A stretch of DNA of 64,000 nt, from assembly GCF_007565055.1 (NCBI RefSeq), contig NC_044566.1:57333332-57397331 (forward strand), in the 5' to 3' direction. The notes under the pieces are model-generated. The model was not told where the DNA came from. It did no database searches and worked only from the letters and a program-made list of their open reading frames with translations. This document shows positions 27,836-42,715 of the stretch, in pieces; position 1 is the stretch's first letter; each line of letters opens with the position of its first letter. The position numbers and the translations under genes were made by a program. The DNA is from Rhinopithecus roxellana. Taxonomy: Eukaryota; Chordata; Mammalia; Primates; Cercopithecidae.

Positions 27836-29420
27836 CTTCCAATTTTATCACATTATGGTCAGGAAGCAGTATCCAATAAAATGTCTACTTTGTCTGCGTT
27901 TTCATTTTATGGCCCAGGACATGACGCTTTTTTCTGTTGTTGTTGTTGTACATCTTCTTTAGCCATGAAGTATATCCTCAAAATATGTAAGATTGAACAT
28001 ATATCTACTGCGCCAGGTTTTATGAATCTATTACTCAATTTCTCTATATCTGTATGTATTAGTTCAATTTCTCTATATCTGCATGTATTATCAATTGGTC
28101 CCATTCTGAGAGAGCGATGTCATCTATACCATTATTATATTTTATCAACTTCTTATTGCATCTCAAATGAATTTCGCTTTATAGTTTTGACATCGCTATT
28201 TGATGTTTTCACGTTTATGAACTTAACACTATCTACTTAAATTGTTCCTTTCAAAATACAGAATGTCTTTCCACATTCTCTTTTGAACTTTTAATCTCAG
28301 GTTCAACTCATTGTGTTTTGGGCTTTCAAATCCCATCTGATTTTTATAGTGTCAACAAATTTCTGCTTTACTTTTGTTTGCTATACGTTTCTTTACTCAG
28401 TTATTTTTTTAAAACATAATATTCCTGCAGCCACCAACCAACTTCTTATTTCTGGATACCTGTTTATCATCCCATTCTTCACACTCTACTTGGGGATAAC
28501 CATAATCAAAAATTTTGGTTTTTATTCCCACGTACATCTTTATAATTTTAATTAGACGAATATCTATTCATATGCAATTTACAATTTTGTCTTCACATAT
28601 TTTTGAAATTGAAATAAATTGCATCATTATTATGTATCCTTCTACAACTTGCTTTATTGCTTTATGTTTGATTTGTGGAAGGTAACTTTACATCATTCAT
28701 TTTCAGTTCTGAATATATCCAACTGTATGAATATACCTTAATTTACTTTCTGTTCTCCTCTTCTATGCTGTTTCCAACTTTAGTTAATATTAACAATGTT
28801 ATATTGAACATTGTTCACACACATGAGAGTTTCTCTACATCAAGGAGAGAGTTCCTTAGTCATAGAGTATAAGTATCTTTATCCTTTTTAAAAATTGTAA
28901 ATTGTTCTTCAATGTGATTGTACCAGTATATAATTCTACCAGTGACTGGAGAGTTTCCACTGACGTACATCCTTTGTCAACACTTGATATTGTCAAGAGT
29001 TTTAAAATTTACCATCCTGATGAGCATTAAATGCATGTTTTATTTGCACTTTCTTGATTACTACTGAAGTTGAGTATATTACCCATATGTTTACTGCTAA
29101 CTCAAGTTTCCTCTTCAGTGAATTGTCTGTTTATAGTCTTCATGATCCTAATAGATTTTCTTTTTCTAATTTATTTGCACAATTTTTTCATATGTTTAGG
29201 AGACAAATCCATTGTATCCGAGATAAACCGCAAATATCTTCTTTCACTTTGTGCCTTGCCTTCTCACTTTTTATGGCATCTTTTAAAGTACTTTTTATTC
29301 TAATAGTCAAATTTATCTTTTTCCTGTATGATTTATGTGTATTTAATGTTTCAGAAATTCTTCCTTAATCCAAGGTGATAATAGTATTATCCTGCACTTT
29401 CAAAGAGTTTTAAATTTTGT
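27836..29420 (-). mobile_element. Old L1M-type sequence, antisense
   Basis: 'ttatcacattatggtcaggaagc' (about 27845) and the run from 28560 ('tgattgtaccagtatataattctaccagtgac', 'catcctgatgagcattaaatgc', 'tttcttgattactactgaagttgag') follow the order of antisense L1M sequence. Highly diverged; edges are approximate. Confidence 0.5.
28036..28093 (+). repeat. 29-bp tandem duplication
   Basis: Two copies of a 29-bp unit beginning caatttctctatatctg (28036-28064 and 28065-28093), differing at a few positions. Confidence 0.85.
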
Positions 29421-29429
29421 TTTTCACAT

Positions 29430-30180
<751 letters not shown>

Positions 30181-30195
30181 AATAATAATAGTACT

Positions 30196-31200
30196 AAGAA
30201 CATTCATGCAAAGTCTGGCTATGAACATGTTATCACTTCTTTTGGATACATTCCTAAGTATGGTAACACTTTTTAAGAAATTAGGAAATCCTTTCGGAAC
30301 ATGGCTGCAGGATTTTACATTCCATCAGCAATGCATAAGCTTTCAATAAATAGTCTGTGCTGTGGTTTTGTTTTCATTCAGTTCTAATCAACATCTAACG
30401 TTCTTTATGATTTCTTTTTTGACTCAGGGATTAGTTACGTTCTTTACTTCCAAATACCTTGCAATTTCTCAAATCTCTTTCATCCAAATTTAATTCTGTG
30501 TGGTCAGATAATATACTTTGCTTGATTTATTAGTTTTTAAATTTACTGAGACTTGTTTTATATTTTACAGCCCAACTCATAATACATTTTGGAGAATGCT
30601 GCATATGCACTAGAAAACAATTTTGTTAGCTTTAAGTGGAGTGTTATATAAATGCTGAAATATTATCCAATAGGATGTCGAACACGGGTGGTGAAAGCAG
30701 GCTTTCATTAATTGTTAGTTATTCAAAGGGGATGCTTCTAACATTTCATTACTAAATAGGACTGTGGAAAGTTTTCAGTAGACATAGGATACCAGATTTA
30801 ATGCATTATTTTCTATTTGTGGTTTGCTAAAAATTTTTATGATGAATGCTACTGAATTTTATGAAAATTTTTTGCACACATCATAATTATAAAGCTATTC
30901 TCCTTTGTTAATAAATAGATAAAATGTTGTCCTGATGTCAAACCACCTTTACATTCTATGACTACCCTAAACTTGGTTATGCTGTACACTTTTAAAAAGT
31001 AACTGATAGACTCATGTTCATAAGGGAGATTGACCATACTTTTCCCTTATAATTGGATAATCCATATCCGATTTTGGTATCAAGGTTGTACTAATTTTAT
31101 TAGGCGAAATAGTGGCTGATTCCTTCTTTATCTAGCTAGTCATGGAAAAGTATTTTATAAGTGAACAATACAGCTTTTTGGCCTTGCTGTTACTCTGTTT
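30196..31200 (-). mobile_element. L1M-type LINE, antisense, part 2
   Basis: Continues the L1 after the Alu: 'gaacatttcctaagtatggtaac'-like sequence, then 'tctgtgtggtcagataatat...cttgttttatattttacagcccaac...ttggagaatgctgcatatgcac' and 'ggtatcaaggttgtactaattttattagg', the usual order of antisense ORF2. Diverged; its 3' edge is uncertain. Confidence 0.65.
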
Positions 31201-32094
31201 AATAGTCTTGCTGTTTCATTCACTTCTGCCCTTTATTATTTTTTTGCCTTCTTAGGCAGACAATTAATGAGGTAAGCATAACTGAGAGCCTAGAAAAATG
31301 AAAACCTAAGTACCTTTCTGTTTTTAATATAAATATTTACAACTATGACTTTTCTCTAGTATCATTTAGACCAAATCTCACCAGTGTAAAGATACATAAT
31401 TTTAAATATTTTTTACTGCATTTTATAATTTGCATAATGAATAACTTCTTGTTATTTAGAAGATACATATTTCTATTTTCTAAGTTTAATTTTTATCATT
31501 GATTTATTGTCTAACTGCACTGTTTGCAGAGAAAGTTATCTGTATGACAATTTGTTTAAATTTATTGAACCTACTTTATGGCCTCATTTAAATAATTTCT
31601 ATAGTTTTGTGTGCGTGAAAAGAATGTGTATGGCACTCAAGCCAATGAATTTTTTTTCAAATTATACTTTTGAGATTTTTTGTAATTGATCTTTTAAGGA
31701 GAAAAATATGTTAAAACTTGTAAAACACTCTTCCAAATTTAGTCAATAATAGATTTCTATGACTCACCTACACTAGGTATATATGCATTTGAATCTGTTT
31801 TACATTCCTAGTGAATGACATCATTTTCATAATATGGTGCCCTCCTTCGTCCTCAATAATTTTTTGCCTTAAAGTTTATTTTTATATATTTAAATAATGC
31901 AATACCAGCTTTTATCATTTAATTTTTCAAATAAGTAAGACATTTACCTAGTTAAAAATATATGATGACATAAAAAGATACCCAGAGAGATTTTACACCC
32001 AACTCATCCCTTACATGTCCACATCACTCACAGCTCCCCCATACAAGTGAACACTTTATGATTTCTCATTTCCCTAAAACTTTCCCCTTCTCTT

Positions 32095-32260
32095 TTAAAT
32101 GCACTTTATTTTTAGAGAAGTTTTAGGTTCACAGTAAAATTGAGCAGAAAGTAGGGAGTCCCATATGTCCCTACCCCTATATACACACAGCTTTCCCCAC
32201 TGTCAACATCCCTCACCAGAGTGGTACATTTGTTATAACTGCCTATTAACTTTTCAAATG
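32095..32260 (-). mobile_element. L1ME-type LINE 3' end, antisense
   Basis: 'tttttagagaagttttaggttcacagtaaaattgagcag' to 'ccctcaccagagtggtacatttgtta' is a well-known L1ME segment. Confidence 0.8.
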
Positions 32261-33309
32261 CAAATAAAAATATATCATTTGTTCCATTCCTTTAACAAGA
32301 CAGCATTTTTTTAAGTATATCACCACTCTATTCATCAGAGATGGCACCTTTATTAGCACTAAAATTACTAAGTATTTGGGTCAATCTATGGACTGCATTT
32401 TGCTCTGTTTATTCACAAATATGTACTGTACTGTTTTCTTTACTAAAATATTATATTTCTTGTAATATTACATGGCTAACTTCCCTTTGTTGCTCTCCTT
32501 GTCCTTGTTGGGCTCTGGAGTTTCACTTTGTGGTAAGATTTCATGCTAATTTTCCCTGATTAGAATTCATTTTACTTCCAAAATCTGAAAAATCAGTTCC
32601 TTCATCAATTTTGTAAAACTTCAGTAATTTACTTTGAATAGTGTCTCTTCCTCACTCTCTCTTCCACTTTTCTGTAACTCTTATTAGCCATATTTGAAAC
32701 CTTTCCTTCTTTCTCTATCTTTCTTAATTTCATGTTTGTAATCTTGTTTATTGGTGTTGATTTCTAGGTAATTTCTTCAGTTCTATCTCTCAGTTCACCA
32801 ATTATTTCTGAAGCTTTGTCTAATCTGTTTAATGTTTCCATATAGGTGCTAATTGTAATTACTACTTTTTCATTTCCACAAGTTACTTAGGGTTTTTTAA
32901 ATCACATGACTTATTTTAAAATTACCTTGCTTTTAAAGTCTTGTTTCTTTTGGTATGCTTGATTTTCATTTCTGGCATGTGAGAATTTCTTTTACTTTTG
33001 TGTGAACACCTACATATTTAACAGGATTTTTGACATTTTTATCCAACATTTCTAGGTTTTTAGTAGATCAAAGTGTTTCAGGATATGTAGTTTTTACATC
33101 CATCACTTTTCTCTAAGAACTCTTAATAGTCACATATGAAGTCTCTTACTTTCCAAGGCTTTATCTTTTCTCTCACTCTCTATTTTTCATCCATGCTTTG
33201 AGATCTTCAAGTCCACTAATTAGGGTGAACTGGTTAAAAAATCATCAGCTAAAAGAGCAGAATATTATCTTTTGCTCTATTTGAATCTCAAAAGTTCTTT
33301 GTATAAATG
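32261..33309. other. Intron 7-8, probable old antisense L1
   Basis: T-rich with phrases similar to L1M antisense ('aatttcttcagttctatctctcagttcaccaatt'). I cannot set edges. No gene is seen. Confidence 0.35.
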
Positions 33310-33317
33310 AAATTCAA

Positions 33318-33656
<339 letters not shown>

Positions 33657-34049
33657 TCACCGGGTACACAGTTTGATGATTCTCTTATCCTGCCTCGGGC
33701 TAGTAGGCCCCTTTAGATGAGTTGCTATTTTTCACTATCCACAGAGTCAAGGTCAAATCTCATGGCTGTGTATTTTAAATGATAAGACCCTGCAGGTGGT
33801 GCCAGGCAAAGCACCCTCTAAACTTACTGACTTGTAGTATAAAACTTAGCAAGCTGTAAGTTCTGCACCATGAGCCCCTGGAACCAGCATGATAGCACTC
33901 CAGTCTTCATATACATCAACCCACAAGTTTAAGGATGAGAAGATTTATCCCGCCACTCCAGATACTTTTTGGCTTTTTGTGGACTGAAATAGGTGAATTA
34001 AAGTTTGTTTTAAAGTTTTAAACTTTCACTGTTTCTCCTGTAATTTCTA

Positions 34050-34480
34050 TTTTATGAATGTGTCTATTTTATCATTATAAATAATTCTTCTTTATCTAAT
34101 GGCTATTGCTTTTTGGCTTGTATTCTAATTTGTCCAATATTAAGATCATGATTCCTACTTTCTGCTTTCTTTGTGCTTATGTGATAAATCTTTACTCATC
34201 CTTTTACTTTTAACCTTTCAAAACCACTTTGGTTTTCTGGTGTTTCTCTTGCATATAGAACTGGGTTTTATTACTGTGATCAATTGTGATATTTTTCTTA
34301 CAACAGGTGATGTATAAAAGCTTTTGCATTTTTTTTTGTGACAGTATGACTGGTCTTAGATATGTCATATTTTATGTTAGGCCTACTGATCTTTACAGAT
34401 TTTTAAAAGTTCCATTACATATATTGTTCTTAGTTTTATCCATACAGATCTTAAATATTTTGAAAGCTCTATAATTTTAT
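34050..34480 (-). mobile_element. Old L1 ORF2 region, antisense
   Basis: 'ttgctttttggcttgtattctaatttgtccaatattaag' and 'tggtgtttctcttgcatatagaactggg' follow the antisense L1 pattern. Diverged. Confidence 0.5.
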
Positions 34481-35164
34481 AGAACTGCTTATCTCTTTAT
34501 GAAAGAATAAGTAATCCTACATCTGTTTAAAAAGGGTATTTCCCTACTATGCGAAATGTAAATGTCAGCATATTTGCTCTTAATTTTTTCATTTCATCTA
34601 CATCATCAAATTTTAGTCAATAGGCCTATATTTGTAATATTTCATCTGTCTGCTTACATAGAAATTCTGACTCTTTGCACTTGCTCTGCTTTCCTTCTTT
34701 TCTCACCCCTCCCAATTCATTTTAACCATAAAACTAAGACTAAAATAAATGTAGGTATTACTGTGATAGATCAGAATTTACTTTTTATGTATTAGCATAA
34801 ATTTATTCAGTGCTCATCAGCTGTCCTTAGCAATAGTTTCTCTAGTAATTCCTAGTTGGTTGGACTTTATCCTCAGCAATTTCCTCAAGATTTAGTCACA
34901 GAAATAATTTGCTGTATGGCTTAAAAATGTTTGACAGTGTTCTTTTTACTTAAAGGATAGTTTGGCTCCCACTTTCTTCATTTAGGTCTCTTATGATTGT
35001 TATAGATTTTTGTATTGAAGGTTATTTTAGAGTCTAAAGCCAGACTCATTTTTCTCTTTATTTGTGCACTAATATACAAAGTATTCTTATATTTAAGTCC
35101 AGTAACACACCTTGATGCTAACCATTCTAGGTCAGTTTTCCCTGGCACACAATATGTCCTCTAA

Positions 35165-35583
<419 letters not shown>

Positions 35584-35831
35584 ATTTATGCCATTATGGT
35601 AATTTGTTTTTCTCCCATGTTGCTCATTTTCTTTCTAATCCTAAACTCACGTTTTCATCTATTCATATTATTTGCTTTTTTTTCAGTTTTATCTTCTGTG
35701 TATTTCACTATGTTACTAGCCAGAGTTTTGCCTTTGAGCAATTTCCAATTTTATTTTTTTGTGTATAGTTCTTTTCCTCCAGTATTTGTCCAATGTTTTA
35801 TTAGTTCATAATTAAATACTTCCATGCTATC

Positions 35832-36196
35832 TGTGCTAGTCTGTTCTCACACTGCTGTGAAGAAATATCCAAGATTGGCTAATTTATAAAGGAAAGAGGT
35901 TTAATTGACTCACAGTTCTGCATTGCTGGGGAGGCCTCAGGAAACTTACAATCATGGTGGAAGGCAAGGAGAAGCAGGCACCTTCTTCATAGGGCAGCAA
36001 GATGGAGTGAGGGAAAGCAGGGGAAATGCCAAATGCTTACAAAACCATCAGATCTCATGTGAGTCACTATTACAAGAACAGCAGGGGGGAACTGCCCCCG
36101 TGATCCAATTATGTCCACCTGGTCCCACCCTTCACACATGGGGATTACAATTCAAGATGAGATTTTAGGTGGGGGGGACACAACCAACCCGTTTCA
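35832..36196 (+). mobile_element. MaLR solo LTR (MST/THE1 type)
   Basis: From 'tgtgctagtctgttctcacactgctgtg' to 'caaccaacccgtttca', with 'aggtttaattgactcacagttctg' and 'ggcctcaggaaacttacaatcatggtggaaggcaagg' inside, all typical of the mammalian MaLR LTR. About 365 bp with no internal region attached, so it is a solo LTR. Confidence 0.9.
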
Positions 36197-36217
36197 CCAT
36201 GTTAACATTTGTTACAA

Positions 36218-36322
36218 TTTTTTTTTTTTCCAGAAGGGGATCTTGCTGCATTGCCCAGGCTAGACTCAAACTCCTGGGCTCAAGTAATCCTCCTGCGTAA
36301 GCCTCCCGAGTAGCTGGATTAC
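36218..36322 (-). mobile_element. Alu monomer fragment, minus orientation
   Basis: T-tract followed by 'gcattgcccaggctagactcaaactcctgggctcaagtaatcctcctgc'. Half-length old Alu/FLAM. Confidence 0.75.
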
Positions 36323-36363
36323 TTCTCCAAATTCTGTTTAGTGGTTCTTTCTCAGAAGCTACT

Positions 36364-36398
36364 TATGTATGTATGTATGTATGTATGTATGTATGTAT
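36364..36398 (+). repeat. (TATG)8 microsatellite
   Basis: Eight perfect TATG units at 36364-36395, plus a partial one. Confidence 0.95.
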
Positions 36399-36399
36399 T

Positions 36400-38327
36400 T
36401 ACTTTTAACTTATGATAGCACATTTTTAAATCAAAATGCTTTATATTCCATAGCAGTATTCTTCCGCTAAGTGCTATTCATGTACTGATTACTTTAACTT
36501 ATTTTTTCCATGTTTTTTATCTGATACACATGCACTGATGATCTGCCAATTCTTTTGATACAGTCTAATTTACGTGGACCATCCATCTGCAGGACACTTC
36601 CATGAACATGTGTAAAAGAAGGGACAAGGGTAATCTTTTTGCTTTCACAATCCAAAAACTTTCTCTTTCTCTATAGCTACAGAGACAGACTGCTTGCCAC
36701 AAATATAGCTCATCTGTGTAATTCTTTGTGATATATCTTCTCCTTTTCTGAAACCAATCTGATTTAAAAAAAACTCTGCTATCAGGCATGATATATGTAT
36801 ATCTATTATTTCAAACAAATGATCTATTTTTGTAATTTAAGGTGTGCCTCTCATCTTCAGAAAATGTACTTTCACTGACACTTCCTATTTGCTATAACTG
36901 AACTCTCTCACCACTCTCTTGGTATTTTCTCTTTAGCCTTAACAGCTTTCACCCAACCTTACCAACTTTAAGCAGCTGATACCCATATTTTGGGGTTCAT
37001 ATATTTGCATCTGTCTTCTACTTGTGATAACATTTGTGGTAGAAAATACATTTTTTACTTCTTGTTGTATCATTTATACAGTTTACAGGAAAAGAGGGGA
37101 AAATAGGGCATCTTAAACACCATGTTTATACAGGCAATTGCCTGCTTGTTATTTTTAATTTGGTATTGAGTTTCCATCTTTATGTAAATTTTTTAATGTG
37201 CTTTCTTGACATTTTTAGGAGATTGCATCTTGGGCTACAATCCTTTAACTTTGTCCAGGCAATTTATTTTAATTAACTGAAGTTAAATAAGCGATCTTTA
37301 TCTCTTAATATAAAAAGAACATACGGTTCTTCACTCCCAGTACTCTGTCACCAAGTGTACTTACAGTTCCATGTATGTGTGTATGTACATATGTGTGTGT
37401 GTGTGTATGTGTGTGTGTGTGTGTATCCTTTTCTACAATCCTGGCTTTGTTTGAACTATTCCTTATATTCATAGCATATCTAGTCTCCCTTACTTAATTA
37501 TGGTTTGGTACCAAAATTTTAAAAATATTTAAACTTCTAGGCTATACAGCTTGTTAGACATGTCTTATCTGAATTTTGTGCAGTTTTCATGATTATTACA
37601 AATACGTGCTCTGCAAGTTTAAGTAAGTACCAAAAAAAAAAAAAAAAAGACAACAATGAGGTTCTGATAGGAACCTCATCTAGTAACAATTACATTACGG
37701 TTGCACTACTTCCTTGGCTTCATTCGTAAGGAAAATATACTCTTAAAACTATATTCACACATTGGATAGTGTAGTATGAATTGCAACCACTAAGCCAGCA
37801 GTAGTTTCTTACACAAAAAGTGTTCTTAGAAAGTATTCAAATTCTGGATTTGGGAAAAGATACGAGGTATTCTAGCATCTTTAAGTCACAAAATTAATCA
37901 ATAAGCCCTACTGTTAGAAACTAATAACAAACACTGACTCAGTAGGTAAGCATAAGATCAATTCTCAGAGAGACTTCAACATACACATGGTATTTCCTTG
38001 CCAAGAAAGCTTTCCTTGAAATCATACCTATATGTGCATCGTTTTGTCTTGACAAAATATTTTATTACATCTTCAGAAGAGATAATACTTTCTTTTTAGG
38101 AAGAATAGAGAAATAAACTATATTACTTAAATTGTAATCTTGTCCCATAATCTACTATTAATAAAATATATTTTATAAAAATTTTTTGCAACGTCTATCA
38201 CAGAAAGCTATTATTTTCCACTGTTACATTATTCAAGTCAAATTTCATCTCACATTACAAACAAAACTCATAAAAATACAATCTCAATAGTTATTTCTAG
38301 AATGCATTATGACAAATATCAACTTAC
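36400..38327. other. Intron 7-8, upstream end next to exon 7 donor
   Basis: No gene. Contains a (TG)n tract (about 37390-37424), an A17 run (about 37633-37649) and a short hairpin (37656-37679). The rest is not recognised. Confidence 0.45.
37390..37425 (+). repeat. (TG)n microsatellite
   Basis: 'atgtgtgtgtgtgtgtatgtgtgtgtgtgtgtgta', interrupted once by TATG. Confidence 0.93.
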
Positions 38328-38420
38328 TTGTGACCTAAATGCTTCAGAAAGTATCCCAGAACCTTCAAAGCTTGAACCCAAATACTTTCACTTTTAGAAG
38401 CCAGTAATTTGTAGATCACC
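38328..38420 (-). CDS. NBEA: NBEA exon 7 of 12 in window
   Basis: This 93-bp exon completes the Arg codon, encodes 30 codons and leaves two bases of a Lys codon (window residues 225-255). It reads VIYKLLASKSESIWVQALKV and ends GYFLKHLGH. The acceptor is gtattttttag and the donor is CACAA|GTAAGT, a strong match. It is isolated: the next exon downstream is 17.9 kb away, so its recognition depends on exon definition. Its length is a multiple of three but its phases (2 and 2) split codons at both ends. Confidence 0.95.
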
Positions 38421-38769
38421 CTAAAAAATACATAAATTATCTTTTAAAAACTTACTAATATTAAAAACAAAAACACACTATATACTTTACAAATAAATTA
38501 TACATATGTGAAATACAAAATTTCTCTAACGATTTTATTCTCAGGATTATAATTCTTTGGAAAAATTAAAAACTAGCATGCTTTAATAATTTTTCTTTAA
38601 ACATGTCCTTCAACCATACACTCAAAAGGGCAATGTGACTGGTGTTCATAAGTACTGCCTCCCAACATACTAAACACAATTTTCAGTTTTAAGACACATG
38701 CTTAGTTAGGCCACATCTCTTCTCTCTAAGAATTGGCCCCAACATTTAAACTTGATAACCCCATTTTCT

Positions 38770-38925
38770 TTCTTTTTTAAAATGTTTTTTCTTAATTTTA
38801 GTATAGAGGTGAGGTTTTGCCATATTGCCCAGGCTAGTCTGGAACTCCTGTGTTCAAATGATCCGTCTACCTCGGCCTCTCAAAGGGCTAGAATTACAGG
38901 CGTGAGCCACTGCACCCTAACCCTG
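38770..38925 (-). mobile_element. Alu right-monomer fragment, minus orientation
   Basis: 'gaggttttgccatattgcccaggctagtctggaactcctg' to 'attacaggcgtgagccactgcaccc': half an Alu in antisense, old and diverged. It lies about 350 bp upstream of exon 7 in transcript sense. Confidence 0.8.
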
Positions 38926-39737
38926 TTTTCTTGGTATGACTAATTAGATGACAGGTAGGCACCTGCCTAGTTATTTCTCCTTTTTGAGAATTTAGAATGA
39001 GGTCTAAGAAACAATACCTCCTCTTTGCTGGGCTCTTAAATTTGACAACTGTTTAAAACAGAAACTAGAACAGCAATGTTTTGTTTCTGTTCAGAGAGGC
39101 TAGTCAACATACAGAAGGAAGGATTAAACAGCTTACAGAAAGCAGTAGAGAAAGCAAATTTGTTTCCTAATAGCCCTATAATTCCTGGTTCCTACTCTAA
39201 GATTTTTTTTTAACAAATACATTATTCAGTTTTTACTTCAAAAGCTTGAGAGGTTTTCTCTTACTTGGAGCAAAACAGCCTCCACTAATATACAAACTAA
39301 CCTATACAATCACTTCAAGTACTATATACAAGTAGGGCCATATTCATTATAATATTTGTAAGTGTTTAGACATTTTATTCCATATTTTTTCTATTAAAAA
39401 AAAGCAATTTGTTTCCATAAAGTAGAAGGGACAATGACAACTATATACACTGGCAACTAATTCTAGAATATAAGAAGGTTCTTTAAGTGCTATAACACTA
39501 TAGTGTGCTTTATTTTATTAAATATGTTTCTTAAAAACTAAAATGCCATTGTATATTTTCAGGTAAAGTACTCAGCTGAACATGCGAATCTAGTAAAAGA
39601 TGAAATATAATTTTCACAATTTCAGTGATACTTACAAAGGAGAACAAATAGCTTAAAGTTAATCTCATTACTTTTAGTTTTGTGAAGAGCTTATACTATT
39701 AAAAAAGAAGTTAGTGATACTGCTTCTTTTTCTCTTT

Positions 39738-39862
39738 TTTAGAGAATAAACTATTAGAGAATAATAGTTAAAGAATAAACTATGAGAATAAACTATGATA
39801 AAAGAATAAACTGAGAATAAGTGATTATTTAAAGAATAAACTATTAAAGAATAAACTATGAG
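39738..39862 (+). repeat. Degenerate GAATAAACTAT minisatellite
   Basis: The word gaataaacta occurs about six times with variable spacers ('tattagagaataatagttaaa', 'tgagaataaactatgataaa'). It makes a shadow minus-strand frame with repeated VYSL words that is not a gene. Confidence 0.85.
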
Positions 39863-40099
39863 AAAAGTGATCATTTCCTTTGAAACATCTTTTTTGTCAA
39901 ATCCCACATTCATAAATATGTATGGGTTAACAATGAAATCCATTTTCAAAACTTTTAGGAACCAAGATCAGTAATGAAAAAAGACAAGTTTGAGAATAGC
40001 AAAGTCAGACATGTCAAAAAAAATACATTTAAGAAATCATAAGATACAACATTAAACAGCAAAAACAGTCTTGAGAACCAGAGTAAAAGCTCACAGTCT

Positions 40100-40401
40100 G
40101 GGCCAGGCATGATGGCTCACGCCTGTAATCCTAACACTTTAGGAGGCCAAGGCGGGCAGACTGCCTGAGCACAGAAGTTCAAGAGCAGCCTAGGCAACAC
40201 GGTGAAATCCCATCTCTACTAAAATACAAAAAAACTAGTTGGGTGTGGTGGCACATGCCTGTCGTGCCAGCTACTTGGGAGGCTAAGGCATGAGAACTGC
40301 TTGAACCCAGGAGGTGGAGGCTGCCGTGAGCCGAGATGGTGCCACTGCACCTCAGCGTAGACAACAGAGCGAGACTCTGTCAAAAAACAAAAAACAAAAC
40401 C
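40100..40401 (+). mobile_element. Full-length AluS-type, plus orientation
   Basis: Sense Alu with a CAAAAAA-type tail. Target-site duplication ctcacagtct at 40090-40099 and 40402-40411. Confidence 0.92.
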
Positions 40402-40411
40402 CTCACAGTCT

Positions 40412-42452
40412 AAAAATGTGGCTACACTCAAATATAGAATTAGAAGTTCTCACAGAGTTTCTACTTTCTAGGAATAACTTTGAGTAGCAGGAAAAAAGGG
40501 TATCAGACCCTGCCCTGGGTCAAGAGAAATTATGATTAATGTTGAAACATGAAAATGTCTAGGGCCATCACACATCTACTTACATAGGGATGTGATACAG
40601 TATGAATAAGAAACTTACTTTGTTAATGAATGTTTACTTGTAATATACATTATTACTAATTAATAATAATCCTAATTCACCTGCTTAAGCTCACTATATT
40701 CAGCCAGCAAATGCTCTAAGCTATATAAGACATGTAGTTGTCTATTCCTTTCTTTGAAAATTTCCAGATATAAAAATATCAATTTTTTGGCTGCTTAGTT
40801 CAGTGTTCTGTTATTACAAGGGCTTCCTTAAGCCCAATTAGCATACCATCAGAATTAAACTGAGTTCATTCTTTTTATTCAACTATTATACTGAACTCAA
40901 TTGTATGAATTACAACGGACCAGAATTTTCCTCCCAAAACACTTCATATACAACTGTTAGCCTTTAATGGCTATTTTCTAGAATACAGACATATAAATGT
41001 TTCAGTCATTTTCAATATTTTCTATCTAATAAGCCTATTTTTTTCATCTTTTATAGTATTCTGAACCAGCTTTCTCCGCATTTTTGAAGTAGAAAAGCTG
41101 AAGTGTCAAGGAAAGGCCATTTTTTAATCTGTGTGATTGTTTTTAACACACTGGTGATAATCTGACATGCTCTGCTCATGGTCAGCCATGAGCACAAGGC
41201 CTTTTAATCTGTTGTGCTTAATCAGTTCTTTCGTACCATACATTTAAAATACTATGTAAATCCTAAAGATCTTACCAAATAGTACTCTCAATTGTAGAAT
41301 CATATTTCCGATGTGTCAAAATAATAGAATTATATTTCTGCATTTCATCATATTAGACAATCTAAGTTTGGTATCTTCCATAAGAGTAATGTGGATATCT
41401 TCAACTGATTCACTAAATTTATTAGATAATATAATAAAGCAAAATCTAAGGACAAGGACACTAATTATTCAATCTAAATATAAGTTCAGAAGTGAGTGTA
41501 ATTGTACTACATTATTAGATCAAACTATATGAAATTGCCATTATTTGGTAAAATCAGTTAAGTATCAACAGTAAAAAATTATAACAAGAGTAAAAAATTA
41601 TAACAGTTGTTAATCACTAAATGTATAATCTTCTTCAAATAGATTGGCAGCCCCATGAATTATAAACACAAAGTGATAGGGATATGTATATAGAGATAGT
41701 GATTGCTTCTCTAATTTGAAAAGGAGTTCTTCAAGTCTAGAAAGTTGTTATTCATTGATATAAATGGCCAAGTAAAAAAAAAGCACTTAAAAAAGCCCTT
41801 GACAGTCACTGATATATTATTTCCAAACTGTTTTTTAAACTCTTTTTCACAATAAATCTGTGGAAATTCATTGCATTATACATGATATAACCTTGATATC
41901 CTGCTCATCCACTAATTAAAACTCCAGAAAAATAAAACAGAAGAATTCCTTAAGAAGCTAAATTATAGGGTTAAGTTCATAAAAATACTAATTAAGAAAT
42001 TATATTTCACCTATCTACCAAGTTACTTTTCAACTGCCACAACAAAAGTTGGTTTTCAATTTCTTTTGGCCTTGGCCTCTTATTCCAAAATATCTTTCAT
42101 CTCTGTTATTTCCATTGCATTGCACTGCCACTGTCTCAGGTCGTCATCTTCATCATCTTTAATACAGATGAATAAAATAATCTCCCTGCTGATATTGCTA
42201 CGTCAGTTTGTCCTTCAACTCTTGTTTCACACTGGTGATTGTAAATCTAACAAAACAGGAATCTGAGAACAACATTTCCCCTATTCAAAATTCTTTTAAT
42301 TTTCATCACCAACTGAAAAAAAAAAAACACTGAAGTTATTACCATTCTATGAACCTTCCAAATTTGGCTATAATCTCTCTCAGGCCTCATATCATAAAAT
42401 TTCATTGTATCCTCTTTTGGTAAAACGTGCCTTGCTTTTTCGTGTCTTCTTG
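40412..42452. other. Intron 6-7 spacer
   Basis: AT-rich with no confident feature. A 19-20 bp near-duplication lies at about 41573-41607 ('gtaaaaaattataaca' twice). About 42280-42400 faintly resembles an L2 relic. Confidence 0.35.
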
Positions 42453-42478
42453 AAAAAAAAAAAAAAAAAAAAAAAAAA
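42453..42478 (+). repeat. A26 homopolymer
   Basis: Twenty-six A residues on the plus strand, hence T26 in NBEA sense, about 240 bp downstream of exon 6. It may be an unassigned retroelement tail. Confidence 0.95.
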
Positions 42479-42715
42479 GCTCTATTCACAACTTGTAATG
42501 CCCTTATTATAGCAAAAACAATTTAATTACTCTTCTTGATTCCTGAGACTACTGTTTATACACTTCATCAGTTTCCTGAGTATTCGAGGATCAATAGCAG
42601 CATTCTCCATTTATTCTCTTATGTGTAAGATTTTGCAATATTTATTCAAATATTCATAGGAGTTATTCTAGGAGGAACAACTGTGCTCCATTAAAGTCTA
42701 ATAGTAATATCATAC

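Noticed and set aside
39674..39949. 91-codon minus-strand frame with repeated VYSL words
   Set aside because: A product of the AT-rich minisatellite; no start context or homology.
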